Positions 1-5,058 of a stretch of DNA of 5,158 bases are shown here, in pieces. Under the pieces are notes generated by a model, which saw only the letters and a list, made by a program, of their open reading frames with translations, was not told the origin of the DNA and searched no databases. Source of the DNA: Methylocystaceae bacterium (GTDB lineage Bacteria; Pseudomonadota; Alphaproteobacteria; Rhizobiales; Beijerinckiaceae); assembly GCA_003152255.1 (NCBI GenBank), contig PLZT01000417.1:1-5158 (forward strand). The letters run 5' to 3'. The first letter of the stretch is position 1; every line of letters begins with the position of its first letter. The position numbers and the translations under genes were made by a program.

Positions 1-46
1 CCCGGTGAATAAGACGGGCTAGGTCCCTGCAAGCGGAGATGCGCTC

Positions 47-211
47 ATGTCAATCGGTCTCTTACTCACCATCCTCCTCATAATCTTTTTGCTCGGCGGC
101 TTCAGCGGACGTTTTGGCGGCTATGGCTACGGCTACGGGCACGGCGGCGTCGGGGTGATCGGCCTCATACTGATCGTCATTGTCGTTCTTATGCTGCTTG
201 GGCGGATCTGA
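47..211 (+). CDS. DUF3309-like small hydrophobic, Gly-rich membrane protein (54 aa)
   Basis: The product is 54 residues: an N-terminal hydrophobic stretch (about residues 4-17), a central Gly/Tyr-rich turn with a GYGYGYGHGG run, and a second hydrophobic stretch (about 36-51) ending LLLGRI. This two-helix layout with a glycine linker and LLLGRI-type tail is what I recall for DUF3309 proteins, which are common in Rhizobiales and have no established biochemical function. The ATG at 47 was chosen because a purine-rich AAGCGGAG lies about 8 nt upstream. The in-frame ATG at 39 belongs to another frame. The gene ends 20 bp before the VIT-like start at 232, so the two may be co-transcribed. Family assignment is from memory of the pattern; a generic small inner-membrane protein is the alternative. 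Confidence 0.7.
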   Translation: MSIGLLLTILLIIFLLGGFSGRFGGYGYGYGHGGVGVIGLILIVIVVLMLLGRI

Positions 212-231
212 TCTGACGAGAGAAACGTCGG

Positions 232-624
232 ATGAGTCGTCTTCGTTTTCACGCGGAAGACCATTTCGTCGGCCGCATCGGCTGGTTGAGAGCAGCGGTG
301 CTCGGGGCGAATGATGGGATTGTCTCGACCGCAAGCTTGATCGTTGGCGTTGCCGCAGCGGCGCAGAATGATGTCTTGATCGCTGGCGTGGCGGGACTAA
401 TGGCTGGCGCCATGTCGATGGCCGCTGACGAATATGTGCTAATGCCTGACTCTCGTTTCACGCTACTTGGGAGCACTGGGCTTCTCGGGAGCACTGGGCT
501 TCTCTGCAATGTTGCGATATGCCGTCGCCGGCCAAGACAACGCTCTCGGCAGTTCCGTTGCAACACTCCCGACGAATTCCGACGCGGAGGCGGTGCTCCA
601 GTTTGCTTTGATCGTGGGCGCTAG
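232..624 (+). pseudogene. Truncated VIT/CCC1-family metal (iron/manganese) transporter
   Basis: Residues 1-69 match the start of VIT/CCC1-family transporters, which move Fe2+ or Mn2+ across membranes. Visible family features are [32 protein letters not shown], and [19 protein letters not shown] at the end of the second helix. The usual AAGEYVS is changed to AADEYV. After V69 (about nt 438) the similarity stops. The cytoplasmic metal-binding segment and the remaining helices are missing, and the frame continues as unrelated Arg-rich residues to a stop at 622-624. The region beyond about 463 is better explained by an opposing small reading frame. The start codon and a weak purine-rich GACGAGAG site are intact, so the break looks like a rearrangement at about 438-463 rather than a simple frameshift. 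It is very unlikely to be a working transporter. Confidence 0.75.
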
Positions 625-657
625 CGCGACACCAACGCCGACAATATAAATGATCAC
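463..657 (-). CDS. Hypothetical 64-aa protein with one N-terminal membrane segment, translationally coupled
   Basis: The GTG start at 657-655 shares its first G with the TAG stop of the upstream minus-strand frame (TAGTG), a classic arrangement for translational coupling; no separate Shine-Dalgarno site is seen. The protein has a hydrophobic stretch at about residues 2-16 ([15 protein letters not shown]), then a polar part with [16 protein letters not shown], and a C-terminus with an in-frame six-residue duplication (KPSAPE twice, ending K). I do not recognise the family. The composition looks more protein-like than the Arg-rich plus-strand reading of the same DNA. It converges tail-to-tail on the broken VIT gene. 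The alternative is a chance open frame. Confidence 0.4.
   Translation of the reverse strand: MIIYIVGVGVALAPTIKANWSTASASEFVGSVATELPRALSWPATAYRNIAEKPSAPEKPSAPK
469..504. repeat. Perfect tandem duplication of an 18-bp unit
   Basis: The unit GGGAGCACTGGGCTTCTC occurs twice back to back (469-486 and 487-504) with no mismatch. The length is a multiple of three, so it keeps the frame and adds six residues (KPSAPE) to the end of the minus-strand 64-aa frame. Perfect identity suggests a recent slippage event. Confidence 0.9.
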
Positions 658-803
658 TAACAGGCCGATAATCGCGCGGATCGAGTCATCCTCCGCATCG
701 CATTCAAGGCTACCAGCAACAGGACGGTGCCGATAGTGGCGCCGAAGATCGCGCCAATAATTCCGATCACGACGTCACCGACAGCCCTCGGACCAGACTG
801 ATG
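657..803 (-). pseudogene. GlsB/YeaQ/YmgE-like (transglycosylase-associated) membrane protein, C-terminal remnant
   Basis: Between in-frame stops the minus strand encodes 48 residues with a Gly-spaced hydrophobic helix, GDVVIGIIGAIFGATIGT followed by VLLLVALNAMRRM. GxxGA-type helices ending in a short basic tail are typical of GlsB/YeaQ/YmgE inner-membrane proteins (about 80-90 aa), but the first helix and a normal ATG are missing, and an in-frame TAG at 804-806 blocks extension. A GTG at 770 could start a 36-residue single-helix peptide. Its stop overlaps the GTG of the next frame, which suggests an operon inherited together. Family assignment is tentative. Confidence 0.4.
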
Positions 804-806
804 CTA

Positions 807-1113
807 TAGGCGGAGGGGCGATCGCCCATAGGCTCGGAAACTACTTATTTCGGCATCCAGCGCGGCATCGGTAATCGCGGCAACGCCGAGCCGAGCTCCG
901 TGACTGCTCATAACGGTATTGTCACGTTGGCGAATTTTACTTGTCAATAGGGGCGGTTTACCGCCGAGCGTCCGATACGAAATCAACGTCTTACGCGGGC
1001 GCCCACAGAGTCAAAACGACACCAAAATCGGTTATGCTCGGCCAACGTGACGATGCCCTCGCGTTCTCTAGCCATGTTGTTTATGACAATCTTTTGGTTC
1101 AGCCCGGCGTCGC
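807..1113. other. Stretch without a supported gene
   Basis: About 300 bp with no convincing coding region. On the minus strand a 35-codon frame beginning MSSHGARLG (ATG near 910) ends at the TAG at 804-806. It has no recognisable family or clear ribosome site. The plus-strand 66-codon frame at 1047-1247 runs antisense through the sRNA candidate and is not protein-like. No strong repeats were seen. Confidence 0.5.
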
Positions 1114-1145
1114 ATAAAGAGAGGCCGCCGGAAAAGCCAGCGGCC
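1114..1145 (-). terminator. Intrinsic terminator of the sRNA candidate
   Basis: Arms 1145-1137 and 1131-1123 form a 9-bp GC-rich stem (GGCCGCTGG with CCGGCGGCC, one G-U pair) around a 5-nt CTTTT loop. It is followed on the minus strand by CTCTCTTTAT, an imperfect U-rich tail. Confidence 0.65.
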
Positions 1146-1192
1146 CAAGTCTGGGAGGAGTGCCCAAGGAGGAGTAGGACACCGCAGCAAGT
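1114..1192 (-). ncRNA. Candidate suhB/MmgR-like (alpha-r8) trans-acting small RNA
   Basis: Read on the minus strand, this roughly 80-nt stretch has a CTCCTCC segment, then GGGCACTCCTCCC (a short GGG/CCC hairpin presenting TCCT in the loop), then AGACTTGGGCC leading into a strong terminal hairpin. Two anti-Shine-Dalgarno-like CCTCC motifs followed by a GACTTGGGCCGC hairpin terminator are, as I recall, the hallmark of the alphaproteobacterial suhB/MmgR RNA family. MmgR is a Hfq-dependent sRNA of about 77 nt that limits polyhydroxybutyrate build-up in Sinorhizobium. Such RNAs are thought to pair with ribosome binding sites. I could not identify a convincing promoter, so the 5' end is approximate. 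No homology search was run. Confidence 0.6.
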
Positions 1193-1295
1193 CTACTCGG
1201 ATGCACAAAAAAATCTCGTTCATATTTCGCGCTGCGGTAAGAATTAGAATGTGTGTGGCGGATATGCCACATGCGATTAATTTAAGGCGCATATC

Positions 1296-1455
1296 TGTAA
1301 CGGCTTGCAATCATCGGCGCCCGGGCTCGCAATCATCGGCATGTCCGGCTCACGATAATTGCAACGGATGGAATGTGTCGGGCTCACGATCATTGCAACT
1401 GGGCTCATTTGCAATTGCGGCGGGCTCGCAATCATAAATTCCGGGCTCACTTTAA
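1296..1455 (+). repeat. Copy A of the GGGCTC/TTGCAA multi-motif block (solo element end)
   Basis: A 160-bp block starting TGTAACGGCTTGCAATCATC and ending GGGCTCACTTTAA. It is made of about seven related motifs of the form GGGCTC(A/G)C followed by ATCATTGCAA or a similar TTGCAA core, spaced roughly 20-37 bp. By eye it differs from copy B (2469-2628) at only four positions. Nothing after 1455 resembles what follows copy B, so only an element end is left here. Arrays of repeated short motifs at an end are known for the transposase-binding ends of IS21-family elements; that link is inference. The short Cys/His/Arg-rich frames that run through the block are by-products of the repeats. Confidence 0.85.
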
Positions 1456-1476
1456 CTCGCCTTGCGTCGCGACCGC

Positions 1477-1689
1477 GAGAGCAGCCGCGATGACGGGTCG
1501 AGCAGCGACCATGAGCCGTCGAGCCGGACGAACGGCGCGGCGAGCAGCTGAGATGACGGATCGACCAGCTGGGATGGCGGATCGAGCCGTGATCATGCCG
1601 ACGCCACGGACAGCGATCATGCGCCGTCGAACAGCGGCCATGCGTCGTCGAGCCGGACGAACAGCGCGGCGAGCAGCTCGCCCGCGAAG
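1477..1689. repeat. Imperfect 21-bp tandem repeat array, about ten units
   Basis: Ten consecutive units can be laid out at 1477, 1498, 1519, 1540, 1561, 1582, 1603, 1627, 1648 and 1669. All are 21 bp except the seventh (24 bp). Most begin TCGAGCAGC or TCGAGCCG and several carry ATG or CATG near position 13-16. Units 3-4 (1518-1549) and 9-10 (1647-1678) share 31 of 32 bases, showing a higher-order duplication. Because the period is seven codons, frames stay open on both strands. The plus frame reads as seven-residue Arg/Ala/Met repeats (RAAAMTG, RAATMSR, RAAEMTD and so on). No start with a ribosome site or known domain supports translation, so I treat it as a minisatellite. Confidence 0.75.
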
Positions 1690-1717
1690 GGCCGCGTCTC
1701 GATCGTCGAAGGGAGGG

Positions 1718-1737
1718 GCCTCGCAATGGCGCGAGGC
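1718..1737. other. Small perfect hairpin
   Basis: GCCTCGC (1718-1724) and GCGAGGC (1731-1737) form a 7-bp stem with a 6-nt loop. It lies between the 21-bp array and the Cys-rich gene. There is no T-run on either side, so a terminator role is not supported. Confidence 0.45.
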
Positions 1738-1877
1738 GCGCGAGGTGCCGGTAACGGATAGGTAAGCTGGGCATGGCGGCGCGACATTATGGCGCGTGCG
1801 ACACTGTGGCACGGAATCGATCGTCGAATGGGATAAAATCAGTTCGAATCGCTGGCAACCAAAAGGGGACCCGCGCC

Positions 1878-2036
1878 ATGAAAACCGCCATCATCGCCCT
1901 CGCGTTTTCAACCCTGCTTTCATTCGCCGCCCTCGCCGCCGACGCAGGGTGCTGCAAGGCGTGCTGCCGTGGGCCAATGTGTCTCATGACCCATAATGCG
2001 GCCCACGATTGCCTCAAACACGCACCGTGTAAGTGA
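1878..2036 (+). CDS. Small secreted Cys-rich protein (52 aa), possible metal-binding peptide
   Basis: ATG at 1878 is preceded by AAAAGGGGA about 9 nt upstream; the longer in-frame start at 1773 adds only low-complexity residues and has no ribosome site. Residues 1-23 form a textbook signal peptide (MKTAIIALAFSTLLSFAALA, then ADA), so the mature part is probably about 30 residues in the periplasm or outside. That part holds seven Cys (25, 26, 29, 30, 35, 45, 51) in a CCxxCC plus CxnC pattern, three His (39, 43, 48) and Met 34 and 37. This suits soft-metal binding or disulfide packing. I do not recognise a family. Its stop overlaps the GTG start of the next frame, so the two are probably coupled. 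Function is inference from composition only. Confidence 0.65.
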   Translation: MKTAIIALAFSTLLSFAALAADAGCCKACCRGPMCLMTHNAAHDCLKHAPCK

Positions 2037-2140
2037 CCCGCAATTTCTTCGCCACGCCGCTGTTCGTGGCCGCTCTGCTGATTGGCATGGGGTGCGCGGC
2101 CGTTGGAACATGCGCCGGGCTGGCGTGGACGATAGGCTGA
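2033..2140 (+). CDS. 35-aa hydrophobic peptide coupled to the Cys-rich gene
   Basis: The GTG at 2033-2035 overlaps the TGA stop of the Cys-rich gene (GTGA), the usual signature of translational re-initiation. The frame encodes a short basic head (MTRNFF), then one hydrophobic segment of about 25 residues (TPLFVAALLIGMGCAAVGTC and following) with two Cys and ends AWTIG before TGA at 2138-2140. It could be a one-helix membrane peptide or a signal-peptide-like secreted fragment. It is too short for most gene finders and I know no family. The exact stop/start overlap and helix-like composition are the support; chance is possible. Confidence 0.45.
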   Translation: MTRNFFATPLFVAALLIGMGCAAVGTCAGLAWTIG

Positions 2141-2203
2141 CAACGCGGGACGGCCAGAGCGCCTAGAGTGCGGGGAGCGCCCGCCGGATCATGAGCGCGG
2201 CAC

Positions 2204-2468
2204 CTAGTCGAGCGGCTCGCCAAATAGGCCCAAGCCTAAGCGTTGCCAGTAGTGCGCTCCGCGAGTCGAGCGGGCCGCATAGATGGACGCGCGGGTGGCG
2301 AGATAGCTCGGCATTTGGAGCCGTGCGACGCGGCGCGGCGTCGAAATAGGCTCGGTCATCCGGCACCATGGGCAACGGCGTCGGGGCGCGCCCCGTGGTC
2401 GAGCTCGCCCGGGCCAAACGATCCGAGGTTTGGCACCATGCGCGCCGGGGCGCGGCGGCACCATGAGC
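2204..2468 (-). other. Unrecognised minus-strand open frame ending at copy B; otherwise no supported gene
   Basis: From the edge of repeat copy B the minus strand stays open to TAG at 2206-2204. The last 35 or so residues (MPSYLATRASIYAARSTRGA, then HYWQRLGLGLFGEPLD) look more protein-like than the Pro/Arg-rich part before them. This may be the 3' tail of a gene cut by the element, but no family is recognised and no start signal is clear. The same stretch holds three GGCACCATG copies (2362, 2432, 2457) and a 12-bp palindrome GGGGCGCGCCCC at 2383-2394. Confidence 0.25.
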
Positions 2469-2628
2469 TGTAATGGCTTGCAATCATCCGCGCACGGGCT
2501 CGCAATCATCGGCATGTCCGGCTCACGATAATTGCAACGGACGGAATGTGTCGGGCTCACGATCATTGCAACTGGGCTCATTTGCAATTGCGGCGGGCTC
2601 GCAATCATAAATTCCGGGCTCACTTTAA
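2469..2628 (+). repeat. Copy B of the multi-motif block (left end of the 573-bp element)
   Basis: The same 160-bp block as copy A, in the same orientation, with four differences by eye: one near the tip (TGTAAT instead of TGTAAC), two in the first spacer, and one in GGACGG versus GGATGG. Unlike A, it continues past TTTAA with one more motif (TTGCAACTGG). Confidence 0.85.
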
Positions 2629-2653
2629 TTGCAACTGGCGGCGTGGTTTGGCG

Positions 2654-2684
2654 GGCAGGAAAACGAGGAGTTTCTTGCCTTTTT
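2654..2684 (+). terminator. Terminator-like hairpin inside the 573-bp element
   Basis: GGCAGGAAA (2654-2662) pairs with TTTCTTGCC (2671-2679) with one G-U pair, an 8-nt loop, and TTTTT at 2680-2684. It would stop transcription running rightward out of the left end. There is no gene immediately upstream, so it may insulate the element or be a remnant of a larger parent. Confidence 0.45.
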
Positions 2685-2787
2685 GCAAGTGCCGCCAACG
2701 TGAGGCACCTGAGCCCGAAAACGAGGAAACAATCCCGTTCAATAAATCTACGTCTGTCTAGAATCTAAAAATGACGAGTTTCTTGCC
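2660..2787. repeat. Dispersed 20-bp direct repeat inside the element
   Basis: AAAACGAGGAGTTTCTTGCC (2660-2679) recurs as AAAATGACGAGTTTCTTGCC (2768-2787), 18 of 20 bases identical. A shorter partial copy (CGAAAACGAGGAAAC) lies near 2715-2729. Such internal repeats are consistent with a deletion or duplication inside a larger ancestral element. Confidence 0.5.
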
Positions 2788-2894
2788 AGAGAATGACGCC
2801 TGATTGCGCAATCCGTTGCGCAGTTTGTTCCGAAGCATCGAATGATTTGTCGCGTCCCAATCCTGCTCATTCCTCGGCTCGTGGCTAGCTATTT

Positions 2895-3041
2895 CAGTTG
2901 CAGAGAGCGTGAGCCGAGAATTTATGATTGCGAGCCCGCCGCAATTGCAAATGAGCCCAGTTGCAATGATCGTGAGCCCGACACATTCCGTCCGTTGCAA
3001 TTATCGTGAGCCCGACATGCCGATGATTGCAAGCCGTTACA
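2895..3041 (-). repeat. Copy C of the multi-motif block (inverted right end), one motif shorter
   Basis: The reverse complement matches copies A and B through about 147 bp but lacks one 22-bp repeat unit near the tip: the GGCTTGCAATCATCGGC motif goes straight into ATGTCGGGCTCAC. The inner end diverges after ATAAATTC. The outer tip adjoins the IS1380 transposase remnant. Confidence 0.85.
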
Positions 3042-3280
3042 AATAGGCGCCAGCATGCAGGAACAGCCGGAGCTGATTGGCCGTCGCCATGGTGCAAGAG
3101 GTGCGATCCGCCGCCAGATGCGTCTTCCATGATTTGATGTGGTTTTCGACCTGTCCGCGCCGGCAGGAGCCATCCTCATAGAGCGCGCGCGGACTGCTTG
3201 TATCGAAACGGTGAGAGGATCGAAGCCTCGCACGCGGGGGGAATCTTCTGGCGGGGTCGGCTCGGACCCCTGCAAAGGCG
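3037..3280 (-). pseudogene. IS1380-family transposase, C-terminal remnant
   Basis: The minus strand encodes ALYEDGSCRRGQVENHIKSW, then KTHLAADRTSC, then ATANQLRLFLHAGAY, the highly conserved C-terminal part of IS1380-type DDE transposases (CRRGQ(A/V)ENHIK, then LAADRTSC, then ANQ(L/M)RLFLHAGAYW). After GAY the frame runs into the tip of repeat copy C, which supplies Leu and a TAA stop, so the last helix is lost. Upstream of about 3200 similarity fades and seems split between frames. Most of the roughly 430-460 aa protein and both IS ends are absent. It is dead. It sits just downstream of the cytochrome-porin gene, on the same strand. Confidence 0.75.
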
Positions 3281-3331
3281 ATGGGTTGACCTTGGAGCGC
3301 AGTAAATTTTTGGCGCTTGTGGTCGGGATCG

Positions 3332-3359
3332 CCGCGCCTCGGCCGAAGCCAAGGCGCGG
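3332..3359 (-). terminator. Strong 12-bp hairpin after the cytochrome-porin stop
   Basis: Read on the minus strand, CCGCGCCTTGGC, loop TTCG, GCCGAGGCGCGG forms a 12-bp stem with one G-U pair and a UUCG tetraloop, 17 nt past the stop codon at 3377. No T-run follows, so it may act as a weak or Rho-assisted terminator or as an mRNA 3'-end stabiliser. Confidence 0.55.
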
Positions 3360-3376
3360 ATGGCTTTAGATCGAGA

Positions 3377-4978
3377 TCAGAACGCAATCCAGGTATAGAG
3401 GAACAGCGTGTTGTTGTCGGTCGCCGTGTGCGAGCGCCAACTGCTGCCGTTGTAATAGGTTCCAAGTCCGTCGAAATTGGTCGTTCCGCCATAGAGCTGA
3501 AGGTAATGCGTGTAGGACAGGCCGATCTTGGCGTTGGCCCACGGATAGAGGCCCGGACTGCCCTTGCTGAAGGGCAGATAGGCGATGTCGAAGATCAACC
3601 CCTTGCCGTCCGGCGAGCCATAGGCGGAGGGGCCGGACAGGCCCAGCAAGGCGTTGCCGTACAGCGTGCCGTCCGCCGTTCCGCGCACGCTGAAATAGCC
3701 GACCGTGCCGCTGATCGTGTGATCCCAGACATAGGCCGCCGAGGCTTTGAAGCTCGTCAAATAATTGACTGGATTCGACGAAGCGTTGCCGGTGACCGGC
3801 GGCAAGCCGAACGCATTGACGATCCCCAAGGCGTTGATCGCCTGGCCGGCGACGCCCTGCGCGTATGTCGCCTGGAGATTTTGCATCTCGCTGATGCGCG
3901 TGATTTTAAGCGTCAGCGCATGGACGTCATTAATGTATTGGTATTGCGCGTCGAAGCCGATGTCTCGGTATGAGTCGACGCCGTAGCCCATCACCCGGCC
4001 GGGCAGCACTTGCGGATAGAAGCCGAACGCGCCGATCATCAGCGTGTGATCGCCCCAACTGGGCTCCAACGCGACGCGCCAGTAAGGCGAGGCGCTTGCG
4101 AGCGAATTTGAGGGGCAGGCAATGCTATAGGGCTGGTTCGGCGGATAGTTCTGCGCCGCCCAGGCCTGCACATTCTGCACATAATCGGAATTATTGGCGC
4201 AAGGCTGGCCAATCGCGTTCAGCTCGCCCTTGGACAGATTATTATAGGCCGAAGCTTCTAGATAAAGCATGTCCTTGAGGAACACATAGGCGCCCGTGCC
4301 GACGCTGCGGCCGCCGAAACCGCTCTCGATCTGCGTTCCCGGCGGCGCGAAGGCGGGCGCCAGGGTCGAGGCGACATAGGGGAAGCCCCAGGCCGGCGTG
4401 GTGTTCCAGACGTCCTGGACGGTCGGACCATTGTTGACGTCGAGCCCGTAGAGCACGTCGATCCCGCCAATCTGCGTCGTGTCGGCGTAGCGAATATCGG
4501 TGTTGTCGAGATAAGTGTGCTGAGCCGCCTTGTCGTAGGTTCCCTGCACGAAGGCGCCGAGATTGCCGTAGATCTGGCCGCCATAGAACAGGCTCACCTG
4601 TTGCATGACGAAATTGTCGTTGACGTGGGCGACCGGGTAGCCGTCGGGGTTTGTCGGCGGCGAATCCTGTTGCACCTTGGTCTTGGTGAAGGTCGGCAGC
4701 AGCATGGCGGCGATCGGCGGCGCCTCTTCGATCGACATGCCGCCACCCATCGTATAGCCGCCGAGTTTGAAGCGGCGACCGAAGGGAGTGAGTTCCGGAA
4801 AGGCCGTGTGACAGGAGGCGCAGGGCTGGCCGGTCTGCCGGGCGAAGCTTGGTATGGCTTCGGCCGAATGGGGCGCGAACGCCAAGCCAAGCGTCGCCGC
4901 GCCCATGAGGCCCACGACGCCGAAGACGAGAAGCGCGGGAATATTCGATTCCCGCCCGTGGAAACTCGCATCGGTCAT
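3377..4978 (-). CDS. Cyc2-like fused monoheme cytochrome-porin, outer membrane (533 aa)
   Basis: The predicted role is to carry electrons across the outer membrane through one heme c held in a porin. Residues 1-41 form an export signal (hydrophobic about 13-36, SAEA before the likely cut). Right after it come IPSFARQTGQP, C53-A-S-C56-H57 (heme c attachment with His ligand) and PELTPFGRRFKLGGYT, the pattern of the Cyc2 N-terminus. Residues of about 80-533 are rich in alternating hydrophobic/aromatic strands with Gly/Asn/Tyr loops and end in Phe, as outer-membrane barrels do. C260 and C288, the only other cysteines, may form a loop disulfide. Length is close to Cyc2 (about 485 aa in Acidithiobacillus). 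The ATG at 4978 was chosen for GGAGG five nt upstream; ATG 4990 and TTG 5029 are weaker. Known Cyc2 proteins oxidise Fe(II); this substrate is not shown here, and other cytochrome-porins exist. Confidence 0.8.
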   Translation of the reverse strand: MTDASFHGRESNIPALLVFGVVGLMGAATLGLAFAPHSAEAIPSFARQTGQPCASCHTAFPELTPFGRRFKLGGYTMGGGMSIEEAPPIAAMLLPTFTKTKVQQDSPPTNPDGYPVAHVNDNFVMQQVSLFYGGQIYGNLGAFVQGTYDKAAQHTYLDNTDIRYADTTQIGGIDVLYGLDVNNGPTVQDVWNTTPAWGFPYVASTLAPAFAPPGTQIESGFGGRSVGTGAYVFLKDMLYLEASAYNNLSKGELNAIGQPCANNSDYVQNVQAWAAQNYPPNQPYSIACPSNSLASASPYWRVALEPSWGDHTLMIGAFGFYPQVLPGRVMGYGVDSYRDIGFDAQYQYINDVHALTLKITRISEMQNLQATYAQGVAGQAINALGIVNAFGLPPVTGNASSNPVNYLTSFKASAAYVWDHTISGTVGYFSVRGTADGTLYGNALLGLSGPSAYGSPDGKGLIFDIAYLPFSKGSPGLYPWANAKIGLSYTHYLQLYGGTTNFDGLGTYYNGSSWRSHTATDNNTLFLYTWIAF

Positions 4979-5040
4979 AGTGGCCTCCATTCTCTCATTT
5001 TCTTTTGCTGCCAATGACTTGTACAACAAACATGGTTAAC

Positions 5041-5058
5041 GCCATCATAACGGATGGC
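5041..5058. promoter_or_regulatory. Inverted repeat overlapping the candidate -10 element
   Basis: GCCATC-ATAACG-GATGGC is a perfect 6-bp inverted repeat with a 6-nt spacer. It straddles the TATGAT candidate -10 of the cytochrome-porin gene, a position typical of a repressor operator. The binding protein is unknown. Confidence 0.4.

Larger units (their letters stand above)
2469..3041. mobile_element. 573-bp non-autonomous element bounded by inverted multi-motif ends
   Basis: Left end TGTAATGGCTTGCAATCATC (2469 onward) and right end, read on the minus strand, TGTAACGGCTTGCAATCATC (from 3041) are long imperfect inverted repeats made of copies B and C. The 266 bp between them hold no credible gene: only a terminator-like hairpin, a 20-bp direct repeat and AT-richer sequence than the surroundings. 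No target duplication is visible (GAGC before, AATA after), so it may be an internal-deletion product or a recombinant of two elements rather than a fresh insertion. The style of the ends recalls IS21-family transposase-binding arrays; this is inference, and no transposase is present in the window for it. Confidence 0.6.

Noticed and set aside
1373..1765. Plus-strand 130-codon frame starting in copy A and running through the 21-bp array
   Set aside because: Its start lies inside the element repeat, without a ribosome site, and its content is Arg/Ala repeats produced by the DNA period. Frames on the other strand are equally open.
1277..1774. Minus-strand frame of 165 codons over the same array and copy A
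   Set aside because: Low-complexity Arg/Ser/His-rich translation of repeats; its end reads through the mobile block.
1800..1840. Sigma-54 promoter suggested by TGGCAC upstream of the Cys-rich gene
   Set aside because: The -12 TTGC half is missing at the required distance.
2532..2768. Short Cys/His-rich frames inside copies A, B and C
   Set aside because: The same peptide recurs in every copy because the DNA repeats; it is a by-product of the element ends, not a conserved gene.
1296..3041. CRISPR-like array formed by the TTGCAA motifs
   Set aside because: Motif spacing is irregular, the spacers are themselves repeated between copies, and there is no cas gene; the layout fits transposon ends.
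3317..3973. Plus-strand 218-codon frame opposite the cytochrome-porin gene
   Set aside because: Antisense shadow of a strongly supported gene; Arg/Val/Ala-rich with no domain.
4517..5017. Plus-strand 166-codon frame opposite the start of the cytochrome-porin gene
   Set aside because: Antisense shadow; crosses the gene's ribosome site and has no recognisable domain.
4995..5033. 12-codon upstream frame (ATG at 5033) in the leader of the cytochrome-porin gene
   Set aside because: No ribosome site in front of it and no attenuator-like hairpin after it, so a leader-peptide role is not supported.
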